Shown: positions 9,563 through 19,095, counted from the stretch's first letter. The stretch is 32,294 nt of DNA from Rubripirellula sp. (GCA_028823035.1 JAPKCI010000053.1:1-32294), one strand, 5' to 3'. The notes: generated by a model from the letters alone, not told the origin. Numbers and translations: made by a program.

Positions 9563-9675
9563 TGTGTATGCGGATTCCCGAACAGCTGGTCGGGTTCTGA
9601 GAAGACTGGCATCAAAGGACATAAGATGAAACTGCCATAAAGGAAATCAAATGGGACGGACACAGGAGTGGAATT

Positions 9676-9912
9676 TTAACCCGTTTCTACATGTTCAAAA
9701 TCAATGGGTTGGCTGATGACGACAACCTCGATCAACACACCCGTATGATAAGTCCCCATGGGCTCGGTTTCCGCGCCCCTCTCGTGGGGTGGCAGCTGGA
9801 TCAGATCGATGACGCTTGCCTGTGGCTGAACCCAATCGCTGGCATTCTTGTCCGTTCTTTCACTTTGCGAATCAGCATAGACTTGTAACGAGCGGATTTT
9901 TTGGTGTGCCAA
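9676..9912 (-). CDS. Possible small hypothetical protein (78 aa)
   Basis: A 78-residue frame begins with TTG; an AGG lies about 8 nt upstream (CAGGTATTCG). The composition is more protein-like than other short frames here (SLQVYAD, VIDLIQLPPHERGAE, GVLIEVVVISQ). It shares the strand of the downstream hydrolase and ends about 110 bp before its start. I recognise no family and see no signal peptide or membrane segment. The plus strand over the same stretch also has an open frame (9691-9888), so this may be noncoding upstream DNA. Confidence 0.3.
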   Translation of the reverse strand: MAHQKIRSLQVYADSQSERTDKNASDWVQPQASVIDLIQLPPHERGAETEPMGTYHTGVLIEVVVISQPIDFEHVETG

Positions 9913-10158
9913 CGAATACCTGCTTGGCGATTGGACCTGATGTGGCTTCCAGAATCGATGCCCTTACGGGAGAGTTGACATTGTTATGAACCACCGAATG
10001 TTGAAGTTTCCAGACGATTCCGAATTCCCTTGCATCTGTTTGCATTGGTTTTTTGCCATCTGGCCTACTTGAGTGCGAGCAATGAGTCGAGCAGGTAAAC
10101 TGCGGTTAATTCTTCCATGCGATCCTGATATTACCTACCCTTGCTAGTGCTGCGACTA
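9913..10158. other. Intergenic region upstream of the multiheme cytochrome gene
   Basis: About 245 bp (about 600 bp if the small minus-strand frame is not real) between divergent transcription units. It should contain promoters for the hydrolase operon and the cytochrome/beta-propeller operon. I see no clear consensus promoter, hairpin or RNA gene. Confidence 0.5.
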
Positions 10159-12663
10159 ATGCCTGCTGTTTCAAACTGGCGATCCGGAATCCTGACAACC
10201 ATTGTCTGGTCAATGCTGCTGTGGCTGGGTCATGCGAGTACCGCTGCTGAGCCGAATCACCCGCCTTTTGTTGCTGGGTTCGAGCGATTTGCTCGGCCAG
10301 GTGACTTGGCATCTGTTGATGCAGGTGGTTTGTTGATCAGTGAATTGAATTGTGTTGCTTGTCATGCCACCACCGACCCTCAGTTGGCTGCAAAGGGTGG
10401 GCCAAGTCTCGTCGGTGCAGCCAACCGATTGCGGCCAAGTTGGCTGACCGAGTATCTGGCAGATCCGCAGGAGAAAAAATCGGGCACCACCATGCCACAT
10501 CTGATGGAGCACATGGGCCAGCCTGAACGGAAAGCCGCTATCGAAGCCTTGGCCGCCTTTCTTGGCACGCAACAACAGCCTTTCGAGACGGTACGTGGTA
10601 CCGGCGCAGTACCGGTCATTCACGAGTTTTGGAATCGCGGTGATCCAAAACAGGGAAGAGAGCTTTATCACACGGTCGGGTGTGTTGCCTGTCACCAGCC
10701 AGATGAGGGCTACGAAACCTCTGAAACTGCACCCACCGCGATTGATCAAATGATCGAGCAACTCGACGCGGAGGAGTTAAAAGAGCTTGGCCTGGCACGC
10801 GCCGCACGACGTGTTGGATCGGTGCCGCACGGTGACTTGGTGGGAAAGTACACGCGTCAATCGCTGACCATGTTTCTGCTGCAACCGGACAAAATTCGCA
10901 AAGGATCGAGAATGCCTTCTCTGCGACTCTCGCCCACTGAAGCAGCAGATATTACCGCCCATTTGCTCAGTGATCAGCAGGTGCTCAGTGATCAGCAGGC
11001 CGGACTCTCGACTACCAACCGGACAGAGAATGCGGATCTGATTGCCAAAGGACGGGCGTTGTTTGTGGAAGTGGGCTGCGCCAATTGCCATCAGGCAGGC
11101 GGTATCAAGGCAGTAAAGCGAGGAAAACCTTTGGTCGATTTGGATGCTGATTCCACCGAGAGCTGCCTGAGTAACCCGACAGCCGACATGCCGGTATATG
11201 ATTTGGATTCCACTCAGGTTGCAGCGATTCACGCTACCTTGAAATCAGTTCGTTTGGATGGCCAGCCATCGGCGAGTCAGATGGTTCACCGGCGGATGTT
11301 GCAATTGAATTGTTACGCCTGTCATCAGCGTGATACTGTCCTGGCCAAAGGAGACACCGCCGAGACCCTGGGTGGAGTTGGTCGATATCGAAAAGCCTAT
11401 TTCGAGATGGTGGCGCAAGTGGATTTGGGAGACGAGGGTCGCTTGCCGCCGCCTCTGACCGGTGTCGGACAAAAACTACAGGCAAAAGCGTTGAAATCTG
11501 TGTTTGATCAACGGACCCCTGCGTACCGTCATCACATGCGGGCCCGCATGCCCGCCTATCATCCCGATACTGTCAAGACACTGGTTGAGCAGTTGCCAAA
11601 GGCGGATCAGGTTGATGCGGCAAGTGAAAAGTCAGTCTTTGGAACGGTGCATGACGGGCTTCAGCAGGCAGGACGTGCACTGGTCGGAACAGGATGCGTT
11701 GAATGCCATCCCTTTGGTGGCGAAAGTTTGCCAGGTGTGATTGGTGTGGACCTTGCCGGGATCACCTCGCGAGTGCGACCTCAGTGGTTTCGTGATTTTA
11801 TTTATGAGCCGGGGGCAGTGAAGAGCCGAACACGTATGCCAACGTTTTTTCTGGATGGAAAGAGCAACCGGCCCGATCTGCTCAATGGTGATGTTGATCA
11901 GCAAATTGCTTCTTTGTGGTTTTATCTGAAGGATCTTGCTAACCAGCCTCTGCCGGAAAAAATCGCCAAGGTTAGATCGCAGAACTACGAGTTGCGACCT
12001 GAGAATCGACCGTTACTGCTACGATCTTTTATGCTTGATGCAGGTACTCACGCCATTGCCGTTGGATTCCCCGAGCATGTGCATTACGCCTTTGATGCCG
12101 AGGGCATGCGTTTGGCGACAGGGTGGAAGGGTCGTTTCCTAGATGCCAGGGGGACCTGGTTTGAGCGTTTCACCCCGCCCGCCGACCCGCTTGGTGATTC
12201 GGTCGTCCGTTTTCCCGCAGGAGTTCCCTTGGCTGTCCTCGGGGATCCGGATGCGCAATGGCCAACCGCAACAGCAGAAAATCTGGGATACCGGTTTGAA
12301 GGATTTCGGTTGGATGCCGCCGGTGTACCGACCTTGATGTATCGTTTTTCAGACTGGCAGATTGAGGATCGAATTGAACCTGTTGGCGGCAAAGGATTAC
12401 GTCGTCAGTGGCTGATTCGCAACGTCGGTAGCAGCGAAACCGGCCGGCCTGATGAGCCAACCGCATTGACTCTGCGTGTTCATCAGGCATCGAAGCTCAC
12501 TTCGCCGAAATCAGGTATCGTTGAAGGCGACGGCATGACAGTGCAGCTCGTTTCCGGCCCCGGCGATGCGGGCAGGATAAGAAGTTCTGGATTGGTGCAG
12601 CAGTGGCTGCTGCCATTGAAAATCAACGGTGAACAGAAAGTGGTTGTGGAGTACACATGGTGA
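10159..12663 (+). CDS. Secreted five-heme c-type cytochrome protein with C-terminal beta-rich domain
   Basis: 834 aa from ATG 10159; the frame extends to TTG 10141. A signal segment (GILTTIVWSMLLWLGHASTAAE) predicts export. Five CxxCH motifs are visible: CVACH (65-69), CVACH (175-179), CANCH (307-311), CYACH (385-389) and CVECH (513-517). Each is followed by a Met-Pro (Met112, 252, 344, 464, 560), as expected for five class-I-like cytochrome c domains in tandem with His/Met ligation. The last about 200 residues hold no heme motif and start with GTHAIAVGFPEHVHYAFDAE; they resemble the beta-rich domain that planctomycete and verrucomicrobial c-type proteins carry near dehydrogenase-like beta-propellers. 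The next gene overlaps by 7 bp (ATGGTGA). I infer that this protein takes electrons from, or passes them for, the neighbouring beta-propeller protein. The substrate is unknown. Confidence 0.85.
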   Translation: MPAVSNWRSGILTTIVWSMLLWLGHASTAAEPNHPPFVAGFERFARPGDLASVDAGGLLISELNCVACHATTDPQLAAKGGPSLVGAANRLRPSWLTEYLADPQEKKSGTTMPHLMEHMGQPERKAAIEALAAFLGTQQQPFETVRGTGAVPVIHEFWNRGDPKQGRELYHTVGCVACHQPDEGYETSETAPTAIDQMIEQLDAEELKELGLARAARRVGSVPHGDLVGKYTRQSLTMFLLQPDKIRKGSRMPSLRLSPTEAADITAHLLSDQQVLSDQQAGLSTTNRTENADLIAKGRALFVEVGCANCHQAGGIKAVKRGKPLVDLDADSTESCLSNPTADMPVYDLDSTQVAAIHATLKSVRLDGQPSASQMVHRRMLQLNCYACHQRDTVLAKGDTAETLGGVGRYRKAYFEMVAQVDLGDEGRLPPPLTGVGQKLQAKALKSVFDQRTPAYRHHMRARMPAYHPDTVKTLVEQLPKADQVDAASEKSVFGTVHDGLQQAGRALVGTGCVECHPFGGESLPGVIGVDLAGITSRVRPQWFRDFIYEPGAVKSRTRMPTFFLDGKSNRPDLLNGDVDQQIASLWFYLKDLANQPLPEKIAKVRSQNYELRPENRPLLLRSFMLDAGTHAIAVGFPEHVHYAFDAEGMRLATGWKGRFLDARGTWFERFTPPADPLGDSVVRFPAGVPLAVLGDPDAQWPTATAENLGYRFEGFRLDAAGVPTLMYRFSDWQIEDRIEPVGGKGLRRQWLIRNVGSSETGRPDEPTALTLRVHQASKLTSPKSGIVEGDGMTVQLVSGPGDAGRIRSSGLVQQWLLPLKINGEQKVVVEYTW
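10964..10999 (+). repeat. 18-bp perfect tandem duplication inside the cytochrome gene
   Basis: TGCTCAGTGATCAGCAGG occurs twice back to back (10964-10981, 10982-10999). It is in frame and duplicates six residues, giving LLSDQQVLSDQQAGL in the linker between the second and third heme domains. It looks like a recent replication-slippage event tolerated in a linker. Confidence 0.85.
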
Positions 12664-14210
12664 TTCGACTGGCCCTATTGGTTGCGATTTTGTTCGGTGC
12701 TATTGCGCCCGCAGCCACTGTTTTTGGTGACGAAAAAGACTACTACCGATTGATCTCGGTGGCGACCAGCAAAGCTCCTACGGAGTCCCGGTCAAAAAAT
12801 TGGAAACCATCGCCCGAAGGTCTGGCACTTGAGATCAGTGGCATGACGTTCCTGGACGATAAGCGTTTGGCCGTGGCCATCCGCAAGGGAGAGATCTGGA
12901 TCCTGGACGGAGTCTACGAAGACCCGGCAGAGAATGTGACCTACAAGCGTTTTGCGAGTGCTTTACATGAGCCACTCGGTTTGCTGCAACACGATGGGGC
13001 TCTCTACACCGCCCAACGCACCGAGCTGACACGGATTCGGGATATCAACGGCGACGGTGTTGCTGACGAGTACTTGACTGCGGCCAAGGGTTGGGGAGTG
13101 ACGGGTCATTACCACGAATATGCCTATGGTCCCAAGCTTGATGGCGATGGCAATCTTTGGGTGACGTTGAACATTGGTTTGGGACTCAAGGGTGACCAGC
13201 TGAAACGAGTGCTTCCTGACGCACCACTGGGCTATCGACAGGGTCGTTGGCGCGGCTGGGGCATGATTCTTACACCCGAGGGGAAACTTGTTCCGATGTG
13301 TGCCGGAATGAGGTCACCTGCTGGCCTCGGTGCCAATGCATCGGGTGACATGTTCTATACCGATCAACAGGGGAATTGGGTGGCTACCAATTCGTTGCAT
13401 CATTTGAGATCTGGTGTTTTCTTTCACCATGCTGAGGCTTTGGCATCAATGAATGAACCGGGATCGACCATTCAGGGAGTGACGAATGTTCCCGGAGGAG
13501 TGCCATTGCCACAGGCCTTGCGAGATTTTCCCCAACTGCGACCTCCAGCCGTCTGGTTTCCCTACAAAAGAGCCGGACAGTCAGCGACCGACATCATGCT
13601 GGATCAGAGTGATGGAAAATTCGGCCCTTTTTCGGGGCAACTCTTTGTTGGCGAGTTCACGCAGGCGGGTGTCAATCGAGTGTTTTTGGAAAAGGTTGGG
13701 GGTGAATATCAGGGAGCCTGCTTTCCGTTTCGAAGTGGTTTTTCCTCAGCCGTACTTCGGTTGGCTCAAGGTGCAGATGGTAGTATGTTTGCCGGCTTGA
13801 CCAATCGCGGATGGAGCAGTCTTGGAAATGCAAGTTATGGATTGCAGCGACTGGTTTGGACGGGGAAAACGCCTTTCGAGATTCAGGAAATGCGTGCCAC
13901 TGCGGATGGTTTTGAATTGCTGTTTACCCTTCCGGTTGATCCTCAATCGGCCGGCGATATTGCTTCGTATGCGATGAACAGTCACACGTATCTGTATCAC
14001 TCGGCGTACGGCAGCGACGAAATCCAGCAGCAGACTTTGACGATCAGGTCGGCCACCGTCTCGGAAGACAAGCGACGCGTTCGTCTCGTCATCGATGGAC
14101 TGCGTGAACTTTTCGTTCACACCTTGGAGGCTGACGGCGTGCGCAGTACAGCGGGCCGGCCCTTATTGCACGCCGATGCCTATTACACCCTGAATCGGCG
14201 GCCGCGATAA
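12657..14210 (+). CDS. Secreted beta-propeller protein, glucose/sorbosone-dehydrogenase-like
   Basis: 517 aa with a signal peptide (MVIRLALLVAILFGAIAPAATVFGDE). The repeats of ISGMTFLDDKRLAVAIRKGEIWIL, HEPLGLLQHDGALYTAQRTELTRIRDINGDGVADEY, KLDGDGNLWVTLN, GMRSPAGLGANASGDMFYTDQQGNW, GQLFVGEFTQAGVNRVFLE and AQGADGSMFAGLTNRGW match the blades of the GSDH/NHL-type propellers common in planctomycetes. The GDGVADEY and DGDGN segments look like calcium-binding loops. Known GSDH enzymes use PQQ to oxidise sugars, but I cannot confirm a PQQ site. Residues after about 420 form a smaller beta domain (FELLFTLPVDPQSAGDIASYAM). The start codon overlaps the cytochrome stop by 7 bp, so the two are translationally coupled and probably form a periplasmic oxidoreductase pair. 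Catalysis is an inference. Confidence 0.82.
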   Translation: MVIRLALLVAILFGAIAPAATVFGDEKDYYRLISVATSKAPTESRSKNWKPSPEGLALEISGMTFLDDKRLAVAIRKGEIWILDGVYEDPAENVTYKRFASALHEPLGLLQHDGALYTAQRTELTRIRDINGDGVADEYLTAAKGWGVTGHYHEYAYGPKLDGDGNLWVTLNIGLGLKGDQLKRVLPDAPLGYRQGRWRGWGMILTPEGKLVPMCAGMRSPAGLGANASGDMFYTDQQGNWVATNSLHHLRSGVFFHHAEALASMNEPGSTIQGVTNVPGGVPLPQALRDFPQLRPPAVWFPYKRAGQSATDIMLDQSDGKFGPFSGQLFVGEFTQAGVNRVFLEKVGGEYQGACFPFRSGFSSAVLRLAQGADGSMFAGLTNRGWSSLGNASYGLQRLVWTGKTPFEIQEMRATADGFELLFTLPVDPQSAGDIASYAMNSHTYLYHSAYGSDEIQQQTLTIRSATVSEDKRRVRLVIDGLRELFVHTLEADGVRSTAGRPLLHADAYYTLNRRPR

Positions 14211-14302
14211 ATCAGTCGGTCGCTTTCGATTCAGTACTGAGTTTTTCATCACGGTTGCAATCGCTACGCCCGGCATTGCCAGGAATTCAAGGTATGACGC
14301 GA

Positions 14303-15790
14303 TCAGCGTGCAAAATCCGGGTTGGGTATGGGGCGTTTGGCATCCATTGATTCCAAGATGGCTGACAACCTTTTTTGCATGGCTTGCACTCGTTCGGGTT
14401 CTTTCTCAGCCAGATTGTCAGCTTCCGAGAGATCGTTCTGGAGGTCATACAATTCGGAGATCCCCTCGTCGAACTGGATCAGTTTCCACGGTCCTTTGCG
14501 TAGGATGCTGTAGGGACCGGGGGCATGTCGGTAGTGAGGAAAGTGCCAGATCAATTCGTCACGTTCCAGCGGCGTTTCGGCAGCTGACTTCATGTGTGGT
14601 AGCAGTGATAACCCATCGATTGTGCCGTCCGCGGGCGGTGCAACGCCAACGGCATCAAGGACAGTGGGAAAAACATCGATCGAGCAGACGGGAGCGTCGG
14701 AGGTCGTGCCCGGCTTGATTTTACCAGGCCAACGGACAAGAAATGGAACCCGGATTCCGCCTTCGTAGGCGTACCCTTTGCCGCTCCGCAGCGGGGCGTT
14801 CTCGGTCGGCCGACCGCCATTGTCCAGACCACCGTTGTCCGATGTGAAAATGATGAGAGTTCGATCATCAATGTCCAGTTCATGAAGCGTTTCGAGAATC
14901 TGTTTTGTGGAATCATCGATGGACTCGACCATTGCTGCATACTTTGCATTCACGTCTGATTTACCAGCCCGTTTGTACTTGGCTGCCACCTTATCGATCG
15001 CCTGAATCGGAGTGTGGACGGCATAGTGGCTCAAGTTGATAAAGAATGGTTGGTCTTTCCATTTGCGGATCAATTGGACTGCTTCATCCGCTTCGCGATG
15101 GGTGAGGAATTCGCCAGCTTTACGGCCAGGTAATGATGGGATTCCGGCACGAATCATGGGGTGCCGGTGTTTCGGTTGGTTGTAAGGATCGAAGTAGGAC
15201 GGCGGTTGTCCGTAATCGCATCCGCCACGATTTTCATCGTAACCCTGCCCCGGTGGGTACCAAGCTTCGTCGCCCAAATGCCACTTGCCGATGTACGCGG
15301 TCTTGTAACCATTGGCACCCAGAACCTCGGCCATGGTCACTTCGCTGTGTTCCATCCAGTATGGATTGGGTGGGCAGAGAAGTTTTCGATTTTTGCCACC
15401 CACATAATCGGTTGGGTTTTTTGCTGGCGTGCCGATGTTGCCACGTTGGAACATACTGCGAATCCAGTCCGTGACACCAATCCGAGCCGGATAACGGCCG
15501 GTTTGCAATGCCGCTCGTGTTGGCGAGCAGACGGCGCAGGCAGCGTACCCGTTGGTGAAACGCAGCCCCTCATCCGCCAGTCGGTCAATGTTCGGCGTTT
15601 TGTAGTAATCACTGCCTTGGCATGCGAGATCCATCCAGCCCATGTCATCGACCACTATCAGGATGACATTGGGCTGATCCCGACTGTCATCGGCGTTTTC
15701 AGCCGCCGCTGGATTTGCAGCAGCAGTCGATGTGACAGCGAATAACAGCAGAACTGGGAAAAGGTTTGCAGCAGAAGGAAAGCGGGCCAT
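14303..15790 (-). CDS. Secreted sulfatase, arylsulfatase-A type (family S1)
   Basis: 495 aa, typical S1 sulfatase length. The signal peptide is the hydrophobic [20 protein letters not shown] after [10 protein letters not shown]. The catalytic signature CSPTR begins at Cys88 in [20 protein letters not shown] and would be converted to formylglycine by FGE. Metal ligands are Asp48-Asp49 ([10 protein letters not shown]) and Asp318-Asn319 (FTSDNGG). GKWHLG (168-173) and SHYAVHTP (254-261) supply the usual active-site Lys and His. The C-terminal part ([27 protein letters not shown]) is the standard small subdomain. It hydrolyses sulfate esters, probably on glycans, outside the cytoplasm; the substrate cannot be read from sequence. 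It is transcribed away from the second sulfatase across a 124-bp spacer and converges with the beta-propeller gene. Confidence 0.95.
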   Translation of the reverse strand: MARFPSAANLFPVLLLFAVTSTAAANPAAAENADDSRDQPNVILIVVDDMGWMDLACQGSDYYKTPNIDRLADEGLRFTNGYAACAVCSPTRAALQTGRYPARIGVTDWIRSMFQRGNIGTPAKNPTDYVGGKNRKLLCPPNPYWMEHSEVTMAEVLGANGYKTAYIGKWHLGDEAWYPPGQGYDENRGGCDYGQPPSYFDPYNQPKHRHPMIRAGIPSLPGRKAGEFLTHREADEAVQLIRKWKDQPFFINLSHYAVHTPIQAIDKVAAKYKRAGKSDVNAKYAAMVESIDDSTKQILETLHELDIDDRTLIIFTSDNGGLDNGGRPTENAPLRSGKGYAYEGGIRVPFLVRWPGKIKPGTTSDAPVCSIDVFPTVLDAVGVAPPADGTIDGLSLLPHMKSAAETPLERDELIWHFPHYRHAPGPYSILRKGPWKLIQFDEGISELYDLQNDLSEADNLAEKEPERVQAMQKRLSAILESMDAKRPIPNPDFAR

Positions 15791-15914
15791 CTATAATTCA
15801 ACCTGTGAATATAAGCGAACGGGTGATTGTCTTTGCACCGCTCATTGTATCCCAAAGGTGTCTGGATGCCTTCGTTCGTATTACAAAACCAGAAACAGGG
15901 GTGACAGACCGCAC

Positions 15915-17402
15915 ATGAAATTTCTCAGGCATTCGCTGTGGTTCTGTGGTTGGATCCTCCTGCTGGCCCAGGATGGCTTTCTGACATCGGATTCGTTGGC
16001 GTCAGAGCCGGGTAAACAATTGCCGGGCAAATTGCCGGGGATGAATGTCCTGTTCATTGCAGTGGACGATCTGCGAGTGGAACTCGGGTGTTACGGGGAT
16101 CAGCACGTCCGATCGCCGAACATTGATCGGTTGGCTGAGAAAGGTACCCTTTTTGGGCGTGCGTACTGCCAGCAAACTGTCTGTAATCCATCCAGGGCTT
16201 CTTTGTTAACCGGAAAGCGGCCCGATGCTTTGCGGGTCTGGGACTTGCCAACACACTTTCGGCAGCACTCGCCCGATGTTGTGACGCTTCCACAACAGTT
16301 CAAACGGCATGGTTACCACACTCAGTGCATCGGAAAGATTTTTCATAACTGGCGTCAGGATGAATGGCGGGGAGATCCCATTTCCTGGAGCGTTCCTTCG
16401 CAGATGCATTACAACAGTCATGGAAATGATAAACCGCAAGTGTCGGGGGCGTTGCCGCCGAATCTTGCATCCGGCCATCAGGGGATGGAGTGCCGATCCG
16501 TTCCGGACGATGCCTACTTTGATGGTCGTATCGCAACACTGGCAGCAGATTCGTTGCGGCAGCTTGCAGTTCAAAAACGTCCGTTTTTTCTTGCTGTGGG
16601 GTTTTGGAAACCACACACACCGTTCAACGCACCAAAAAAGTATTGGGACTTGTATGAGCCGGCGGCAATTCCGTTGCCTCGTCATGTTGTGCCGCCGCGG
16701 GGAATCCCTGACATCGCATTGACCAATGCCCGTTATCGCGACGGGGTGGATTCGGATTCATTGAGAGAAATGCACCATGGGCACTTGGCTGCCATCAGTT
16801 ACCTTGATCAGCAAGTTGGCCACGTACTGCGGGTACTGGATGAATTGGCGATCCGAAAGAATACCATCGTGGTCTTTTTCTCGGACCACGGTTTGCACCT
16901 TGGTGAGCATGGGTTGACTCGTAAAACCACCGCATTTGAACTTGATGCGCGTGTCCCTCTGATCATTGCTGCACCAGGTTTCGCCCCAGCACAGCGTGTT
17001 CCTGGTCTGGTCGAATTGTTGGATTTGTATCCGACCCTGACAGATCTCTGTGGGCTACCCCGTCCTGACAATATTGCAGGTCGTAGTCTGTTGCCTTTGT
17101 TGCAGGATCCGAGTCGTAAAGTGAAGTCGGTAGCTTTGACACAGACGCCGCGCCCCAACTATCCCCGTGGAAAAGATCCAAACTTCATGGGCTATTCAAT
17201 GAGAACGGAAAATGTGCGCTATATCGAGTGGCGGAAATTCGGGACCGACCAGATTGAGGCTCGTGAACTATATGATCATTCTGTCGATCCGCTCGAGACT
17301 GAAAATCTTGCCGTACTCGAATCCGAGCGGACTCGGGTCGATCGATTGTCGCGGCAGTTGCAGCAGTTGATCCTGCAAGGACAATCCGAAGGCATTCGGT
17401 AA
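15915..17402 (+). CDS. Secreted sulfatase, iduronate-2-sulfatase/choline-sulfatase-like (family S1)
   Basis: 495 aa from ATG 15915. The frame is open from 15732, but that part overlaps the divergent sulfatase and lacks a signal, whereas [19 protein letters not shown] at 15915 is a good signal peptide. The formylglycine signature is CNPSR at Cys90 ([20 protein letters not shown]), of the iduronate-2-sulfatase-like type. Metal ligands are Asp51-Asp52 (FIAVDDLR) and Asp324-His325 ([13 protein letters not shown]). [25 protein letters not shown] and the late [25 protein letters not shown] are subfamily blocks. It removes O-sulfate groups, probably from sulfated polysaccharide. It differs in subfamily from its divergent neighbour, so the two likely act on different positions or sugars of one or more substrates. 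Both need a working FGE encoded elsewhere. Confidence 0.95.
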   Translation: MKFLRHSLWFCGWILLLAQDGFLTSDSLASEPGKQLPGKLPGMNVLFIAVDDLRVELGCYGDQHVRSPNIDRLAEKGTLFGRAYCQQTVCNPSRASLLTGKRPDALRVWDLPTHFRQHSPDVVTLPQQFKRHGYHTQCIGKIFHNWRQDEWRGDPISWSVPSQMHYNSHGNDKPQVSGALPPNLASGHQGMECRSVPDDAYFDGRIATLAADSLRQLAVQKRPFFLAVGFWKPHTPFNAPKKYWDLYEPAAIPLPRHVVPPRGIPDIALTNARYRDGVDSDSLREMHHGHLAAISYLDQQVGHVLRVLDELAIRKNTIVVFFSDHGLHLGEHGLTRKTTAFELDARVPLIIAAPGFAPAQRVPGLVELLDLYPTLTDLCGLPRPDNIAGRSLLPLLQDPSRKVKSVALTQTPRPNYPRGKDPNFMGYSMRTENVRYIEWRKFGTDQIEARELYDHSVDPLETENLAVLESERTRVDRLSRQLQQLILQGQSEGIR

Positions 17403-17847
17403 AGGTGCCGCACAGGAATGCAGAAGCCGGACACAGTTTTGTGCAATAGAATGTCGAGAATGGGCGATGCTGCAGATATGTTCAGTAAGTCCATCGTGTT
17501 GAATGTCGAGAACCTTACCGAATATGTGCTGCGTGAGCGAGTTTCGCCGACGGTTTACATTCAGATGATCACGCGCCGTTATTATCTGGCAGAAGCCCGG
17601 TTTCTACTGCAGTTCAATCAGTGGGTAGGTCAGAGACAGCGAAATCGGAGGGTGAACTACATTTTGACCGTCCGCTTGTCTCGCTTATTTTGTTGACATT
17701 TACTGGTTGGGAATTAACGATCAGAATGAGGTTGTTCTGAGTTCTGATCGTCGCTCCCTTGGAATTGAATTTTACGTCAAAAAGGGGTGGCACATCCGTG
17801 TTTTGCTTGCCTAAGACAACCTGTTCATCTCTGATTGAAAATCATTC
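17403..17847. other. Intergenic spacer before the DUF1552-DUF1592 operon
   Basis: 445 bp. A 92-codon plus-strand frame (17418-17696) starts with ATG but has an Arg-rich, unfamiliar sequence (VYIQMITRRYYLAEARFLLQ) and no clear ribosome-binding site; I leave it uncalled. TTGACA at 17693 is a perfect -35-like hexamer, but no good -10 follows at 16-18 nt. A strong inverted repeat at 17717-17751 is listed separately. Confidence 0.5.
17717..17751. promoter_or_regulatory. 10-bp perfect inverted repeat with nested half-site, possible operator or 5'-UTR hairpin
   Basis: ACGATCAGAA (17717-17726) and its exact complement TTCTGATCGT (17742-17751) are separated by 15 nt. A second TTCTGA (17735-17740) inside the spacer can pair with the same left arm, and GTTCTGA is tandemly repeated (17734-17747). 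The element lies 97-131 bp upstream of the DUF1552 ATG. It could be a regulator-binding site or a switchable RNA hairpin controlling the DUF1552-DUF1592 operon. Confidence 0.4.
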
Positions 17848-19095
17848 ATGACAATAATTTCAAACCTGAGTCGCCGGCGTTTTCTTCAGGGTACCGGAGT
17901 CGGTTTGACAATCCCTGTCTTGGAAAGTGTCTCGACACGGGCGTCCAGTCGGGAATTGTCACCGCGGCGACTGGTTTGCGTCGGGAATCATCTTGGTTTC
18001 TATCCAGGTAATTTTTTTCCTGAGCAAACAGGCAAAAACTATGAGGCTACATCGACTCTGCAGCCTCTCAAAGAACACCGTGCTGACCTGACTGTATTGT
18101 CAAATCTTGATCATGGACTTAACGGTGGTCACAAGGCAGTCCATGGTTTTCTTTCCAGTATCAAGAAAGAGGAAGCAGCGGGGTTCCCGGACAAGAATGT
18201 TTCTCTGGATCAGGCAGCTGCCGAGCATGTGGGAAGTGAGACGCGATTTGCATCGATCAATACAGCTATCGGTGATGGAACCGACATGTGTTGGACAAGA
18301 TCGGGCGTTCGAATTCCTCCCGTGAATAATCCAGCGACCCTTTTTCAGGCGTTGTTTGTGAATGCGAGCGATGCAGATCTTCTAGCGGAACAGAATCGCT
18401 TGCTGCACCGAACCAGTGTGCTGGATACCTTGAGTGAATCCGCTAATGCGCTGAACCGCACGCTCAACACCGCGGACAGAAACAAACTGGATCAATACCT
18501 GACTTCGGTACGAGATGTTGAACGCCGTTTGCAGATGTCACTGGCATGGGTCAAACGTCCAAAACCAAAATCACCGATAGAGGAAGTGTTGGATGAGGAA
18601 CGGAAGCAAATGGATGAAATGGCTATCCTGTATGACCTGATCGCACTGTCATTGCAGACCGATTCGACGCGGGTCGCCACGCTCGAAATTCCGTTGGCGT
18701 TTCAGACGTCAGAGTTGAATCTCGGCGGATATCATGGGTTGTCCCACCACAGCAAGTCGGAAGATCGTCTGGCCCAGTTGCAAGTTGTTGAGTCGTTCTT
18801 TACCACACGCTTGAATGCTTTTATTTCACGATTGAAAGAATCGCAGATTTTCGATGACACACTGATTGTGTTTGGCAGTGGCATGAGTGATGGGTCGATA
18901 CACAGTAATCGTGATCTGCCAGTCCTGATTGCTGGTGGTGGTCTCAAACATCAAGGGCACGTGATCTGCCCGCCAGGTCAACACAAGCGAATTCCATTGT
19001 CCAATTTGTGGCTTTCAGCCTTACAGTGGTTTGGGTCAAGGCAGGAACGATTTGGCAAGAGTACAGGTACGTTCACTCCGATTGAAATCACGTGA
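17848..19095 (+). CDS. Tat-exported DUF1552 family protein
   Basis: 415 aa, normal for DUF1552. The twin-arginine signal SRRRFLQG (8-15) followed by TGVGLTIPVLESV predicts Tat export. Family features are GNHLGFYPGNFFPE (about 46-59), HRADLTVLSNLDHGLNGGHKAVHGFLS, SLDQAAAEHVG, DRNKLDQYLTSVRDVERRL (a helical stretch), LQTDSTRVATLEI, GGYHGLSHHSKSEDRLAQL and DDTLIVFGSGMSDGSIHSNRDLPVLIAGGG. The His/Asp-rich blocks resemble metal-binding positions in DUF1501-like proteins, but no activity is known to me. The gene is directly upstream of the DUF1592 gene, the usual partner. A GTGA overlap is possible; with the preferred downstream start the gap is 62 bp. The two are almost certainly co-transcribed. 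Confidence 0.93.
   Translation: MTIISNLSRRRFLQGTGVGLTIPVLESVSTRASSRELSPRRLVCVGNHLGFYPGNFFPEQTGKNYEATSTLQPLKEHRADLTVLSNLDHGLNGGHKAVHGFLSSIKKEEAAGFPDKNVSLDQAAAEHVGSETRFASINTAIGDGTDMCWTRSGVRIPPVNNPATLFQALFVNASDADLLAEQNRLLHRTSVLDTLSESANALNRTLNTADRNKLDQYLTSVRDVERRLQMSLAWVKRPKPKSPIEEVLDEERKQMDEMAILYDLIALSLQTDSTRVATLEIPLAFQTSELNLGGYHGLSHHSKSEDRLAQLQVVESFFTTRLNAFISRLKESQIFDDTLIVFGSGMSDGSIHSNRDLPVLIAGGGLKHQGHVICPPGQHKRIPLSNLWLSALQWFGSRQERFGKSTGTFTPIEIT

Noticed and set aside
14231-14245. Terminator between the convergent beta-propeller and sulfatase genes
   Set aside because: TCAGTACTGA followed by GTTTTT is a loopless palindrome and cannot form a stable hairpin of useful length.
15792-15797. TATAAT as a -10 box for the plus-strand sulfatase
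   Set aside because: The only -35-like hexamer (TTGCAG, 15766-15771) is 20 nt away, outside the normal spacing, and the site lies over 110 bp from the start codon.
17418-17696. 92-aa protein upstream of the DUF1552 gene
   Set aside because: No recognisable motif, unusual Arg-rich composition, no clear ribosome-binding site, and it would fill a likely promoter region.
17693-17720. TTGACA promoter for the DUF1552 operon
   Set aside because: The -35-like hexamer is perfect, but at 16-18 nt there is only TAACGA-like sequence, too poor a match to call a promoter.
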